Shown: positions 40,201-53,155 of the stretch, piece after piece
How positions within the stretch are numbered: the stretch's first letter is position 1
Layout: each line of letters starts with the position of its first letter
NCBI RefSeq assembly: GCF_024713975.1
Contig: NC_091096.1
Coordinates: 26,437,458-26,501,457 of the forward strand
Direction of reading: 5' to 3'
DNA from: Paralichthys olivaceus
Lineage: Eukaryota > Chordata > Actinopteri > Pleuronectiformes > Paralichthyidae
Length of the DNA: 64,000 bases
Translations under genes and position numbers: made by a program
The notes under the pieces: model-generated
What the model was told of the DNA's origin: nothing
The model's input: the letters and a program-made list of their open reading frames with translations, nothing else
Database searches by the model: none

Positions 40201-43200
40201 TTTACTACTACCAGGTGTGTTCATGGACCCTTTGGCACACCATCATGTGGCTACATCCGGTAGCTTTGCTACTTCCGGTAGCAGACAATTAGGCTTAACA
40301 CACGTCTCGAGTTCAAATATGAATCAGAGCTTGTGGACACTTGAATGACACCACACAAGCAGTTTGAAAGCATGTTATGATTTCTCTGTTGTTATATTAC
40401 GTCTGAAGAAGAGGTAGCCTTGGCTAAACACTGTTTACCCCTGAGACTTTATGGACTCAAGCACTTCAACCACACCTCCATCAGCATAGTGGTGAGTAGA
40501 TAATGAGTTTTCATTTTTCTGTGAACTGTGCCTTTAAGGCAGCCCATCCCGCTAAAGCCAAGTCAGCTTTGGTTGGCTAGCTTGCTAACTATGTGATAGG
40601 TAGACATCTTTATATTTTTCAGATAAGTACTTAGATAATGCTCCTTCATACTGAATATGGCTCACTAATATCATGGTCCTCACCAGTTTATCCATGTGTT
40701 GCTGCTTCTCTGTGATCTGCTGCTGTGCACTCTTCAGTCTCTCACTACTCTCTATGATCTGCTGCTCCAGGTTAGCAACCTGAAACACAAAATATTATAA
40801 TGACTGACTGTGATCTTCCACATCATGTGGCGTGTTCACAAAAAAATAGAAATCTCCAGAGCATTCAGGTGAGGGGTGGTGCAGCAGGCCAATACAGGAC
40901 ATAACCTATAAATTAAGCAACAGAGATAACAGAGATAATAAATACGCCCTCTGCCCTGATCACCAAAAGCTCTCTTGACATTTTGTCTTCTATATGTGTG
41001 GCACCATTTCCTCATCCTGAGATTTTTTGTTGTTTTTTTAGGGATCTGCTACTGTGTTTTCACATCGGCTCCTCCAGACTTTCTGCAGACCTTATACTAG
41101 GGTGCCAGCCGGGGAGAGTCCGTAAAAGTCTGGAGGATCTCCTGAGTTCATTCTGAAAGTAACTTATGCTGAACAAGACATAACTATCAAAAAATGTAAG
41201 GCGTGAAGGCAACACCTGTAGAACAAACTAACACGTTCTTCCACTCTCAGCTTTGAATCCTTGAGTAGCACATCAACCCTGTAAATGAGAGATGTCATTA
41301 CTTTATGTTTTTCCACTGACTTGTCTCTAATTGCTTACTTGTGTGTCTGTTCTCTCTCTGTAGGCCCTTGAGGAGTCCTCTTTGTGTCGGAGAAGGGTCT
41401 GCAGCTCAGTAATGCTGCAGCTCATTCTGGATACCTTCAGACAAGAGACACATGTGAACATGGAAGTGATATACACTGTATATCAGGATGGGATTAGAAA
41501 TAACTGTGCACCTGTTTTGTTCACCTGTAGTAAAGTTTAGTATTTCATATTTATTCATTTGTTGAAATTATGAATAAGATCAAAGAGGGGCTTAAGTAGG
41601 CATTACATCATATCATTGCAGAACAATATTCTCTCTCTGAGTAACATGATTATAATTTTTCATCTTCATTAACAGAAATTATATCGAATTATATTCACAG
41701 GGTTTGCAGATTGGGTGACACAGTATGATAATAGATACGGGGACATGACCTGATTGCACTGATTTACCTGTGCCTCCAGAGAGCTGACAGTATCAGCATG
41801 GTTAGTCCGAACAGCCAGCAGCTCTGCTCTGGTCTCTGCCAGACTTTGCTCCAGACTGGACTTCTGAAAAGCCAACAGCAGCACTGATAAATAGTTGCTC
41901 AGCTTATGTGTTTTTATCTATCTATATATCAATCTATCTATCTATCTATCCATCCATTAGACTTCTTCACCTCCTGGAGAAGCTCCTGTAGATGCTCATC
42001 CTGACTCAGGTTCCCCTGCAGTCGTCTCTCCAGGGAGGTTACTTTCTTCTGAAGGTCCAAAAACATGCGCTCCTTGTCCTCCTCCGTTACAGCAGCCTGA
42101 TGGTACAAAGAGAAGATGGTACAGAATCCATGTTTCCTCATTTATAACTAAAAAGAATGAAAATTAAATATTTGTTTTAATTTATTGAATCTTTAACACA
42201 AGGCTGATTACTGTTCTCAAAACAATCAGTTCCATTGTTTTATATTCCTGTAATGTGACCTATTTCGGTGACTTTCACTGCCTCGTATAAATTTTCCATT
42301 CCGAAATAATAGATAACTTCTTCTGATGTTTATGTTCTCACCTTTTGCTGTTGCAGCTTCAGGGCGTCCTGTTCAGACTGCAAATCATGGAGGGACTTCT
42401 CTAAAGCTGACACCATACTCTGTGACTGAAAAACAAAATTACACACACTTGCATGACCAAAAAAGTGCGTTGACAAATGATCGATGAATAAAGTGTTTTT
42501 TTGTAAATATTTTTTAAAAACGTTTGAAAAGAAAAGTTGTGTAATGCAGTGTGATTATTTGTTGCTGCTGACCTTCTGGAAGTCTTCAGAGACCTGCTTG
42601 ATGACTGACAGCAGCTCCTGGCATTGTCCCTCCAGCTCACTGATCTTCTTGTCGGCCTCCTCTCGCAGCAGCAGCAGATCCTCTCTATGCAAATTATTTG
42701 AGAAACACTCAATGGTATTCTTTCACAAAGACATTTTTTTTCTTTGTTAATTTAGACAAAGAGAATAATCTTTGGAAAGCTTAGTCACAATTGATTCTGT
42801 ATTGTAAAAGGGCTATCATAAAACATGACATTATGAAATACTACTAGGATTTTTTTCTCCCCACAGAAGCTCATCATATTGATGTAATTCCATAAACCTA
42901 CCTATTTTTCTTTAGTCCACTTACCGCTCTATTTCAAGCTCAGAGTTGAGTGTGCAGCTCTCTTTATGCTGCTGTTCCAGATGCTGCAGTTTCCCTCGAG
43001 CCTCAGACAGCCCTTTCTTTGTTGACTGAACTTCTGCCTCTTTGTTTTGGAGCTCTCGCTCCTGCTGGCTCAGCTGCTCCTCCTTCCGCAGCAACTGATA
43101 ACATAAATGGGAAATAAATCATAAGCCAACAACATACCATGCACTAATGAAAGTGCTGCTATGAACCCTGGTCACAAAAAACAAACTGTGCTTTCAAATG

Positions 43201-46200
43201 CTAACAGCGCCAAATAGACTTTCCAGCTCATCTCTAATTTTCAATTCAGTTCAATTAAAAAATAGACAGCATCACTATTTTTAGTCCAACTAAATCTCTT
43301 CACATGTACACACCATGTGTTTAACCTTAGCGAGTTCCTGCTGCTGAAAGCCCTCCAGTTCATCCAGGTCATCCCTTTTCTTGAAGAGTGCTAAGCTTTG
43401 CTCCATCATTTCTTCTAGTTGGGCTGAAAGGGCCATCTTCTCCTAAACAATTAAAATAACAATGTTAACAATAACAACAGTTATTGCAACGTAAACGTGC
43501 ATTGTCCATTTTCAGGGCAGGCAGGTTGAAAAAAAGCTACATGTTAAGGTATCTATGGAGATTTTACTTCTAATAGCACTCTGGAGCTGTTTTTCTATGA
43601 CTGAGTCCCAGCTTTGTTTATCTTATGCATGTGCATAAGGACAAACATACTGAGAGATTATTTATGAGTAGTTTAACATTATAGAGTTCCACAGTGTGGT
43701 TCCAGATGTAAAAATCTCATTTTCTGAATAGGGATTGGATTATCAGCCACAATATTGTAACCATCCGAGGTAGACTCACAAGCTACAAGACTGTGAAACA
43801 ATGTTATATGCTCCTGTAGAAGCTGCAAGTCCTAAAGATATGGACTGCATTTGAAGAGAGACATATTTTATTCGCAATGTAAAAGAGAAACTATAAACCA
43901 CTCACAGTCCTCTGCGACGATTGGTGGAGCTTGCTGTTACCATGGAAATGTTAACCAGAACCATGAAAATCATGTTGGCTACAACCGCATGGTTCAGTGT
44001 CACATTACGCTTACCATGGAGTTACCACGATTTCCCTTTCTAAACTGCTGCAGTCCTTTAATGATGAGGAAGAGTCCAAAGGGGTGAAAATAACTACAAG
44101 GTTAAATTAAAGAAGAAGCGCTGGATAATTCGCAATGGTTTATGGGATGTGAGGTTTCTTCACTTTTAAAATATGTATTCACTGTCCTGTACCTGTGCCT
44201 TTTTTCTGTTTTCAAATATTTTTTTCCTCCAAATCCAATTAATGGGACATTTACATACAGAACCAGAATCGTTCTAACCGTGGTATGTCACCGTTACACT
44301 CTATTCCACTGATGAACAAGATATGTAGCATTGCAATGATTTAAGCATTTCATGTACTTTAAGAAATCCAAAGAAATTAGCTCAACACATTCATTAGAGC
44401 TCATGGATGCACGCAGTATGTTTTGGTGAGGAACACTAAATCAAAAGATACATTTTGTTTGTTTAGAAAAAAAACTTTACAGGGCGCATTTCCTCACCAA
44501 GGAAATGGATTATAGCGATAGAAGCTAGAGAAAAAAAGGGCAGACTGGATTACTGGGTGAAAACTGGGTGTTTCACTGCACTCATTTTGAGTATGTTTTT
44601 GAGACATGGTTGCTATACATCTCTTATAGCTTAAATAAGACACGGTTCACAATCCACAGTTGTTTTTAACAGGGTTTTGTCAAAACCTTGTTATAAAAAT
44701 CACATATCTCATTCAAACCACACACATGCTTAGCCTGCTTTGTTTTCACATCATAAACAATCAAACCACTCCATTTCAGAGGGTCAATCCTTCTAGGTCT
44801 GCACCAGCTTTCAGTAGACCTCACAAAATAGCACAATACTGAAAGTCACCAAAGAAAGACTTACCTTTTCCACACTGGACATCTTCTCCATCCATTCCTG
44901 CAGGTGAAGGACAGTAAGAAATAAATGCACAGGCCAATAATCAGCACTACCCTGGCCTGTGGACGGAGTCGTTTACCTGATCCTTCTTTTCCAGAGCTAA
45001 AGCCATTCCTTCTGCCATTTTGGCTCTGTTGGTCTGGTGAGACTCATTCTGGTCCTGAAGTTTCTTTATGGATGCTGAGTCATAAAAGTGTAAGAGAGAA
45101 CCAGAAAGGGAAACATGGGAATCATAGAGAAAGGTTTGTATGCAAACAAAGACGACAAAAATAACAAAAAGCACAGACAGCGGCACCGTTAGTAGTTGTG
45201 AGTCAGATTACCAGTATGTGTGATTATCTCTGAAGCAAAGACAAGCAATGCATGGCAAAGAGTAGAATGCAGGTTTTTTAAGCTTGGATCGCAATACACA
45301 TTTCAGACAAACAATCCACCCTGGAGAAGTGAAACTAACAAGGCCACCTACAAGTGCAATATTCATTACACCTCACACTGGTTAAGTATGACAACCAACA
45401 CCCAAGTCATATTTTTACTATATTACAGCGTTAATACTTGAGGATAAACCTTAGTCCTCCATGTCTTTTTACTATGAACTAAAATGTTGGGAGGGAAAAC
45501 TATGGGGGGGAGTATCATAGGTTCTGAAACATTTTTAGAGAAAAATTGAACAGGGAAAGGATTCATCCTCTGGGGAGCACAAACATATATACATTTCACT
45601 GCAACCTGCCGATAACCCTTCATGTCCACTCGAACAAAATGAATTGCATCATCAAATATTGATGTTATTCCATTTTATAGATTTAAATTAATTTCAAGCA
45701 TTCAAAGAAGCTGGTCCAATGCATTAAGATGAGAGAAAAAGACGATCTGGTTGTGCATCCTGTGGACATTGGCTGGAAAGGCAGTGGAGCTATCTGCATA
45801 AAAAAAACAACTGTGCAGAGTGGACATGTGGTTTCGAGTCCGCTATTTCTCATGCAAAGATCTAGATTTGAGCCTAGAGACAAGGTCAGGAAGTCACTAA
45901 AAACATTAGGGGTCACCCTCAAGACCAACAGTTTAGCCCAACATAGACAATCCAAGGAATGTCAGAAAAACATTCAAAGATAACAGGAAAACTACATCAT
46001 TAAGATGCTGAAATACCAGTGTCTCCACTAGCACCATGCCCAACAGAGCAGAACAAAACACAGCTACAAGACATGTTAACATTAAAATAATGAAGGAACA
46101 TGGCTACACGAACAAACTGACAGACAGTGCATAGATAACTCTCATGTCAATGTGCTGAATAAAGTGCAAATGTTCTGAGGGTGGATGTTTAGATTAAAAG

Positions 46201-49200
46201 AAAAAAGCATCCAGCGCTCCCATAGCAAACCTCTAAAGCCCACGATATTAGTATCTAGAAGACAAATCTGTCTTTGCAGGAGGAAGCAATGATGCACGAG
46301 GTGATTCTTGTTACAGCCGACAAACAGATGAGAGAAAGGAAGCTAAGAGGAGAGTAGAGGTACGTACAATCCTGATGCTTTTCTAATGCAAATTCAAGCT
46401 TGTCCTTGGTCTTCTGCATAATTCGTAGCTGCTCAGCGTAGTCTAGTGTTGGGAAGTTGGGTGAGAGGATGGGATATTAACAGCACACACACACCAACAG
46501 ATAACAACACAAACAAAACACAAACAAGAAGGAGGAAGAGACAAATGACAGTAGAGACAGAGAGGGAGGGGGAAACAAAGGGAGAGGGGGAAAAACAAAA
46601 GGAAAAACATGATTGAGAAAAAATGGAAGGAAAGACTAATAATGATTGTCTTGTCTCAGAAACCCACATTGGTTAAAAGGTTGCATGACACTCTGCAACC
46701 TTTAACCATTTTTAAGGGTGCAAAGTCACATGAGCCTCCCACTGGACAGAGGAACTAGTGGGCAACTAGAATTCCTGCCTCACAGTGGAATGCCTTCACA
46801 ATAAAACGAACAAGCAAAAGTGTTTTTGCTTAACATAGTGATGTTTTCGTAAAGCTGAACTTTGACCTTTTGGATAAAGAATGTCTTTTTTGTTCTATTG
46901 TTCATTTGTGACTTCGTGATTAGAGTTACAGCAAAATATTTGAGCTTGAGCTTTGATTTTTTACCAGTTCATCCTTATCAGATTGTTAGGAGAAATCTCC
47001 TCAGATATCACATTCACAAGAATGGGAGACACAAAAAAAAGAAATGATGGAACTAATATACTGTGACTTTGTCCCATTGAATATACACCTGGAGTACAAA
47101 CAGCAGTACATGATCACATCATTATGAGACATAAATAATGATAACAGTTAACAAGGAAGATGATTTCAACCATGGCTTACACCCCTGATGCATTTTAAAA
47201 CATGCAGAGTATTAGTATTTGTCCGTTTTCTCATTATAGGTGAAACAGTCATTTGCAGAGAAGAAAAGAGAGACAGACCCTGGCTTTGTTGTGTGTGCAT
47301 GTGTTGAAGTTGTTTGCCATTGCACATGATAGACTATATTCTTTATTTAGGAAATTAAGTAAAGATGTTTCAATTAAAAAACTAAATTACATACGACTGT
47401 GCATGATGACCAGGAGGTGAAGTAACCACGGATGATTTCTCAACGTGATAATTAAAACTGGTAAAAGTACAGACAATTTCCATTCAAGATCTCTGATTGT
47501 CAGACATTCCTTGATGGACACAGGATGTCTGGAGCTGTAAGAGGGGCTGCTTGCTTCAGATCATGATTCATGATGACTAAAATTCCTTGACCGGTTGAAG
47601 GTTAGAGTTATAAGGTGATAAAAAAAGATAGTGACTTGAAATTGGAAAATAGTCCGACAACTGACTATTATGGAAAACTCAGGGCAGACTCAATAGAAGT
47701 GTTATTTTTTTTAATGGGACATTAAATAGATGGGACATTAGAGCGGGGCTGCTGGACACACCTTCATTCCTATTTATACATGCTCACTGTAAATGTCTGG
47801 TCACATGATATGTGTGTTACAATGGACAGGGATTAAAACTGAGGAAAAGCCAAAACACTTGTGACTGGTTTTAGTTTGAAAATGTCGTTTTCAAACAAAA
47901 ACATGTGAATTACAGACAAGCTACACATGGATTTAAATTGTTCTCATCCTGGACAATGATTTCTCCTGAAATCTGCCGACTGAATCTTTCAGCTGCTTAC
48001 ACTGTACTACCTGATAGCTTGGCCTCCAGCTTCCGGATTTGATAGTTTCTTCTGAGGAGCTGGGCTGGCAGGTCGTCCCTGGAGCTGCTGCCATCAGATG
48101 CCTGAAGACACACAAACACAGCATTCGGCATCACTTGTTATTCTATTGATATTTGTTACATAAAGTATGGCCCAGTCCAAATATCCACCCTCAAGGACTC
48201 AAAGACTTTGTGGCATGCTCCTATGTGAGGGCTTTCAGGGCTGACGAGACGTTCTTGCAGACATTTTGAGGCCATTATGCACACTTCGTCAGCATTTCTG
48301 CAGACTTTGCCAAAAGGAATTAGCCCCTGCTCCCAGGATCACATCACCCCTGTCCTTCAGGAACTTCTAATTCATTCTCCTATCCCACTGACATGCTCCA
48401 CCACCACAGTCCCTCCCGTAGCCTCCGCTCCTGAGTCCAGCCTACTCTGACCGCCAAACAGGACAAGGCACCAGACCTGGGGCGACAGAGCATTTTCCAT
48501 AGCTGTCCCCTCCTTTTTGAACTCTCTACCCAAACTTATCAGGAGACTCCATCAACCTACCCACATTCAAAACACTACCCCAAATCCACCTCTTCAGAAC
48601 TGCTTTTGAAGTATATTCTAGTTATTTGAGCATCATTAAACACACTATATAAATACAATTATTATTATTGTAAATAATAATAAATAATCCAAAATAAGTG
48701 TTCATATAAACACAAAGCTTGGTGCTGATTCAGAGCCAGAATTTGCAGTAACATTTTGCTAGTAAATTGCGAACATGGTGATATCAGGCAGCTTGTCGCT
48801 CAGGTGTCTTGGCCATGAAGAAAGTAAACAGTGTATAATAAAAAGCACTTAACTTGCCAGAAACAGTCATACACTGTATTGCTTTAGCACCACAAACACT
48901 TCCTAATTATATCACGTCATTGGTATTTGGCTAGTCAGCTACAGTGATACTAAAATTAAAAAAAAAAGATTCTGGCTAGATGTAAACAAGATGGATACTC
49001 TGTAGAACCCACACTAATTAATTTCATTGTACCATAAAGACATGATGTGATGATGTGTCTTTCATGTTTTGCACATTTTCTTGCTGTAGATTTCAATTCA
49101 GATAAAACTGCACAGCAACGTTCAATATTTTGGTAAATCTTGAGTGAAAGTCAATTTCACTTTCACTCAAGAAAAAACATTATGGATTGTTGAGGGTACA

Positions 49201-51844
49201 ATAATGAGCAAATTTGTAATTTAACAATTAACAATTAGATATACAACACAATAAACTGTGCAAAAAGTGAAGGGCTCTGAATATTTTCTGAGGCCACTGT
49301 ATCAGATGACAGCATTATTATCCAGCAGCTTCACTAAATAATTTATCCAAGTGCAACCGAGATGCCACTAAAGCCTCCAGAGTCTGGCTTCCCCTGTGAG
49401 GTATTGCACGGCCCCTCTTAGCTTCATTGAACACAGATACAGATTTCCTCTCCAAATAATGAAATGACCATGACTCTTGAAGACTTCCTCCAAACTTAAC
49501 TAACCAATATGAGAACCTAATCTAAACCAACTTCACAGAAACACTTTGCTCTAACCCACTGCCACTGTTCACCATTAATGACTCCATCTGTTTATTCTCT
49601 GATCCTTCTTCTGCCTTCTCTTCCTTTCTGATGTGGGTGTACACACTGTTTGGGGAGTCCTGAGTAATCTGCCCCAGCCATACAAAATAAATAAGGTGCA
49701 AATGACTCAACAGAGCTTCATGTCACACTGGTTGGTCTTCAGACGGAGCAACAAAGTATCCAGCCTCCATGCTATTGTATTGTCTCAGCCAAGCCCTTTT
49801 ACCTAGAACATCCTGACTGAGCCAAGGCTCTACTCAATAACACTGATCTCAGATTTTTTTCTGTGACTTTCCAGAACTTATCCACACTAACAACGGACAT
49901 GACACATTATATATAAAGAAAATCCACCCTTGATACTTTATGTTTACTCTTTCTTTTTTTTAAATTATTTATCATTAGGGCTGGTCTGAAAACAGTATAA
50001 TGGAATCAATGAACAAAGATATAATAACTTTCATTAGTAGCATACTGTTGAAAACTAGTTACATTCCCATCTTTTTATTTTCACCTTGTGTACTGAAAAA
50101 TATCATGCAGAGAAAAAATAGAGCTATCAGTTTTTAAAGAGCTGGTTGGGATTTAAGTCTTGCTGCTTTACTTCTTTTTAATTGTCATTTAAGAATTCAA
50201 ACATGAGTTAAATGTATTCATCTCATCATGCTGCTATTTATTTTTGTGTGAGGGGAAATTTGATACTGAGTACCTGTACATTTGACAGTGATGCTGCACA
50301 ATGAGCTAGTCCCTGGGGTTCGATTACACAGGAGGTAGGCAGTAAAAGGCTCTTATCGAGCCACACAGGGATTACTAATGCAGCTGGACCAAGGCCATCA
50401 GCATTATCAGGAGCTGCTGGAGAATCTCTACCATTTAGACAACTGGCCTAAATATTATAGAGCTGCCTCACAGCATATACAAACTACACAAACTACACAG
50501 TAATCTAAGGTGCTTTGTAATCATCAAGAATATGTTCTGGGGTGGTATAAAATACTTAATGTTCAATGCAGGGCAGTTCAATTTAAGTACCTAACCAACT
50601 AATTTTTTTCACTCGCAATTGGTCTGTCGATTATTTGCTTGATTTATTGGTTAATAGTTTCCTCTACAAAATGCCCAAAAAAATTGTAAAAATGTGCAGG
50701 AGTGTCCTAAAGCCCAAGGTGATTAAATTGTGTTCAACCAACAGTCCAAAATACAAAGATATTCTATTTACTGTCATATAACACTAAGATTCCCTACATA
50801 CAAGCAACTTCTCCTCTCTAATGTTTGGCATTTTTGCTTTTAAATGAATAACAAATAATTGATTATCAAAACAGCTACTTGCAAGTCAAACATGGGGATG
50901 TTTGTTTGGCTTTGGAAAACCTTGAAGTGAGCCAGCGGTGTATTTCTTTACTGACTTGAACACAACAGAACAGCACAGACTAGTTTGGTCAACTTCTCAA
51001 ACTAAAGCTGCTTTCAGACATGCACTGAACTCCAAGGATCATTTGTGAAGGAGGTGTATATGATGTCTGCAGCAGAATTAACACGTTACGTCATGCCTGC
51101 TGCACCACCCCTCACCTGAATTCTGCGGAGGATTTCTTGCTTTTGAAGAAAATCTTCCGCTGCGATGTGCATGTGAAAGACAATCTGCAGAGAAAGTCTA
51201 GACCAAATTGTCCAGAGTTCCTCCGGAGGACATTTCTAAAAACAGCTTGTGTGACTAATTTTTTTTTCCCAATGCATAAAAACATTTCAGTAAAACTACA
51301 CTTCGTTTAGCGATGCCCTACAAAGGCATTCTGCTTATGATAATGTGAACAAAACTATTCTTTACTAGTCAGACAGTACAAGTCTAACCATTACAAATCA
51401 AACAGATCAATATTCATCAGATAATTACTCAACTGTTTTTTTCTTCTATGTTAAGTGCTTTTTGAGTGTCATGGAGAGCGCAACATGAACAAAATTGTAT
51501 ATCAATGTTATTAAACAATGCCCAAGCCCATTTTACCATTGTGGTAGAGACCAGAGGGAGTGTTTTAAACAGTGTAATAAGTAAAAAAAATGCAATATAC
51601 CATCCAGTAGATGGTTTGTTGTACATCAGTAATAAAGCCAACAATCAAGAAAAGCACATGCAAACATTCCAAACCATTAAGCTAGTGACTGGCAATGATT
51701 CCACAGAGAACTTACAAAGTCATCGCCGGAGTCTGCTCCCACCGAGGTGATGGATTCCTTGCTGATGGTGCGTGGTATACGAACACCACTCCGAGGTGCT
51801 GTGGCCGCCTCCTCCGCAATCTTCTTCTTCAATTTAGCAAACAT
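34248..51844 (-). CDS. golga1: Golgin-97 (golgin subfamily A member 1), GRIP-domain trans-Golgi tether
   Basis: There are 23 coding exons, all AG/GT and phase-compatible: 51844-51716, 48101-48011, 46442-46368, 45074-44977, 44897-44865, 43442-43314, 43094-42925, 42684-42573, 42425-42342, 42096-41971, 41863-41768, 41434-41339, 40779-40684, 39494-39354, 38930-38856, 38586-38497, 37915-37813, 37191-37031, 36520-36362, 36230-36171, 35498-35274, 35159-35073 and 34328-34248. They sum to 2517 nt, 838 aa, somewhat longer than human golgin-97 (767). The N-terminus [12 protein letters not shown] is the conserved vesicle-capturing end. Residues of about 60-730 are Gln/Glu/Leu-rich coiled coil. The GRIP domain spans about 762-812 and includes [15 protein letters not shown] with Tyr768, the residue type that contacts Arl1-GTP. 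The protein ends [12 protein letters not shown] and SAQWS. Golgin-97 sits on the trans-Golgi as a parallel rod tethering endosome- and TGN-derived carriers. Last-exon coordinates are firm; internal ones depend on splice-site reading. Confidence 0.95.
35739..35815 (+). mobile_element. L1/Tx1-like ORF2 C-terminal remnant
   Basis: The plus frame encodes [18 protein letters not shown], the Cys-His-Cys type block found near the end of L1-like ORF2 proteins. It sits in the golga1 intron 35499-36170, antisense to the gene. Confidence 0.45.
37237..37405 (+). mobile_element. TTTCAGACATG-type short TIR element
   Basis: It starts CTAAAGCCGTTTCCAGACAT and ends GGTCTGAAAATAGCTT, an imperfect inverted terminal repeat. 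Related copies are at about 51005-51250 and, in the opposite orientation, 40825-41165. Confidence 0.45.
38091..38467 (+). mobile_element. CAGTGTGTA MITE, copy A (golga1 intron)
   Basis: The element is about 375 bp. It starts TTAAAGGTCCAGTGTGTAAG and ends TCTACACACTCTAACTTTA, so its ends are imperfect inverted repeats. The body includes TTTTGAGTTTTTATGACAAC and GGAGAGGGTGAGGTGAGGGG. Copies B and C are in ppp6c introns in the reverse orientation. Confidence 0.75.
39001..39200 (-). mobile_element. Diverged, truncated relative of the CAGTGTGTA MITE
   Basis: It begins TTAAAGAACCAGTGTGTGGG and keeps GTGAAGTTGCAGATTTCAAC and CCCCTCCCCTTCCTTTCAAA, but the right end is lost. It sits in the next golga1 intron from copy A. 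Confidence 0.5.
39970..40540 (+). mobile_element. Near-perfect foldback (palindromic) MITE
   Basis: The left end TAAAGGAATAGTTCACCGTA matches, inverted, the right end near 40536. The similarity continues inward through GATGGAGGGGTGGTTGAAGT and CATAACATGC...TGCTTGTGTGGTG, so almost the whole 570 bp forms two arms of about 250 bp around a short centre. It lies in golga1 intron 40780-41338/39495-40683. A single-end fragment of the same family is at about 2097-2165. Confidence 0.75.
40825..41165 (-). mobile_element. TTTCAGACATG-type element, third (inverted) copy
   Basis: It contains ATTCAGGTGAGGGGTGGTGC, the reverse complement of the middle of the 51-kb copy, and CTCCAGACTTTCTGCAGACC. Its borders are approximate. 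Confidence 0.35.
48330..48670 (+). mobile_element. L2-type LINE 3' remnant in golga1 intron
   Basis: The stretch begins with GATCACATCACCCCTGTCCT (the DHITPVL motif) and later encodes a broken version of the family's 'AP-LW-N-LP' region. It ends in CACTATATAAATACAATTATT, a typical L2 3' end. It is oriented against golga1. Confidence 0.5.
49866..50155 (+). repeat. Direct duplicate, copy 1 (golga1 intron)
   Basis: About 290 bp recur in the same orientation at 53156-53450. The best block is AAAAATATCATGCAGAGAAA followed by GAGCTATCAGTTTTTAAAGA and GCTGGTTGGGATTT. The two copies flank the first two golga1 exons. Confidence 0.7.
51005..51250 (+). mobile_element. TTTCAGACATG-type element, second copy
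   Basis: It begins TAAAGCTGCTTTCAGACATG and ends CATTTCTAAAAACAGC. Its middle CTGCTGCACCACCCCTCACC recurs inverted at about 40866-40890. It lies in the first large coding-side intron of golga1. Confidence 0.45.
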
Positions 51845-52913
51845 GTCTAGCCTGTCAGTATCTGTTTTGTGGTACAATTTGCAGTGTCTGTATAGTAAGT
51901 GACTTCACGTGATGCATGGAGTTCAAGGCTCTGTGTTCAGAGGGTGGAAACAAAGCCCCGTCCTGGTGCAGTACCATTCAAAGAAAGATCGTGCTGGTAC
52001 TTCCATCCTCCTACTTCTAGAGAAAGAAAAGAGACATTTATTAAAATCCTAAGATTGAAAACAGTGGCTACTTAGTTGCAACAGTCACATGTCACATTAA
52101 TTCGATGAGCCCAACGAGAGGAATTAATACCTGCTCTTTACTGGACCCATTAATTATTATTATCATACAAGATAACAGACAGGCAATTTTGAAATATCCA
52201 TAACATACAAATGTTAACAAATGTGTCAATACAAATCCTGTAAGCTGATAGATAGTTAAATAGATATAGAGCATATAATGTACATACTGTTACCATCCAT
52301 TTAACCCACCCATATTCGCCATTAGCATGTCTATTTACTGTATATGTAAGTGCACTGATATACACACAGTTTCTGAAATTGTTAAGTGGCTGTTTAGTCC
52401 TCCCACTCTATGTTTGACTTCCAGCAAACAATCTAGCCATTACTTGGTCTTCCCCACAGTTCCTCAATTATCAAACTAATGCTGATGAGGTTGTTACTCG
52501 AGGCAAATGCTCCACTCGTCATGCAAGCTGCACCTGAGTGACAGCCAGACCTATGCCCCCACAGAGCCGGGGCGATGCAGCTCATCACACATGACTGCAG
52601 GGGAGAGAGCAAAGCCAGGTTTTCAAAAAGGATTCTTCAGAGTTTGTCACTGAATTTGCTCCCATGGCTGAGCTACAGCTCATCCCGACTCTGAACTCCC
52701 TCTTCTTGCTAATGTGTTGAGTGAGATCACGAACTGCTGCACAGTAAAGACTCCGGGACGGTTGCGCCATTAAGTAAATGTACAATTACACTGTGTTTTG
52801 ACAGACAGCTAGCCGGCTAACTCTTGTAGCCACAACAATGAGAGTTAACGCTGCCACCACCGGCGGATATTAGCAGTTAGCTTGCTCGTTCTCTGAAGTC
52901 GGCTTTCTCTTAC

Positions 52914-52990
52914 CATATTAACTCCGAACAATCTCCGGCCGCCCAGTCACTGTGTGCTTCATTTTGTTTCCTAACCCACTCAAGAAGAGT
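52914..52990 (-). other. golga1: golga1 5' leader exon (non-coding, right end approximate)
   Basis: On the minus strand a GC-rich leader ends at 52914 with donor GTAAGAG. It would join a pyrimidine-preceded acceptor at 52016, so exon 2 is 52016-51716 with a 172-nt untranslated part before the start at 51844. The leader contains a 14-codon upstream ORF at 52962-52918. A second ATG at its very last codon, after splicing, reads ATG AAG TAG. Exon 2 holds another upstream ORF starting ATG GAA GTA of about 27 codons. The right end of the exon is estimated. Confidence 0.6.
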
Positions 52991-53091
52991 CGCGGTGGTG
53001 ACACTAGGTGGGAGCTGGCGGCGCTGTCCGGTTTGACAAGCTAGCTGCTGCTGCTGCTACTGAGCTACACGTCATCACCCCAACACACGTG

Positions 53092-53104
53092 ATTGGTGAC
53101 GTCA
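53092..53104 (-). promoter_or_regulatory. golga1 promoter: CRE and inverted CCAAT box
   Basis: A perfect palindromic TGACGTCA (53097-53104) directly abuts ATTGG (53092-53096), which is CCAAT on the gene's strand. It lies about 180 bases upstream of the leader exon's donor, inside a CpG-enriched stretch of about 52830-53130. The CRE/CCAAT pairing is typical of TATA-less housekeeping promoters. Binding is inferred. Confidence 0.5.
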
Positions 53105-53155
53105 CGGCCGTGCATGCATCGCCCACAGGTCAGAGCAGGAACAGCAGCAACTTCT

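Noticed and set aside
41220-41283. Possible extra golga1 exon reading [15 protein letters not shown]
   Set aside because: It needs phase 2, but the preceding exon (41434-41339) ends in phase 0 and joins cleanly to 40779, giving [11 protein letters not shown].
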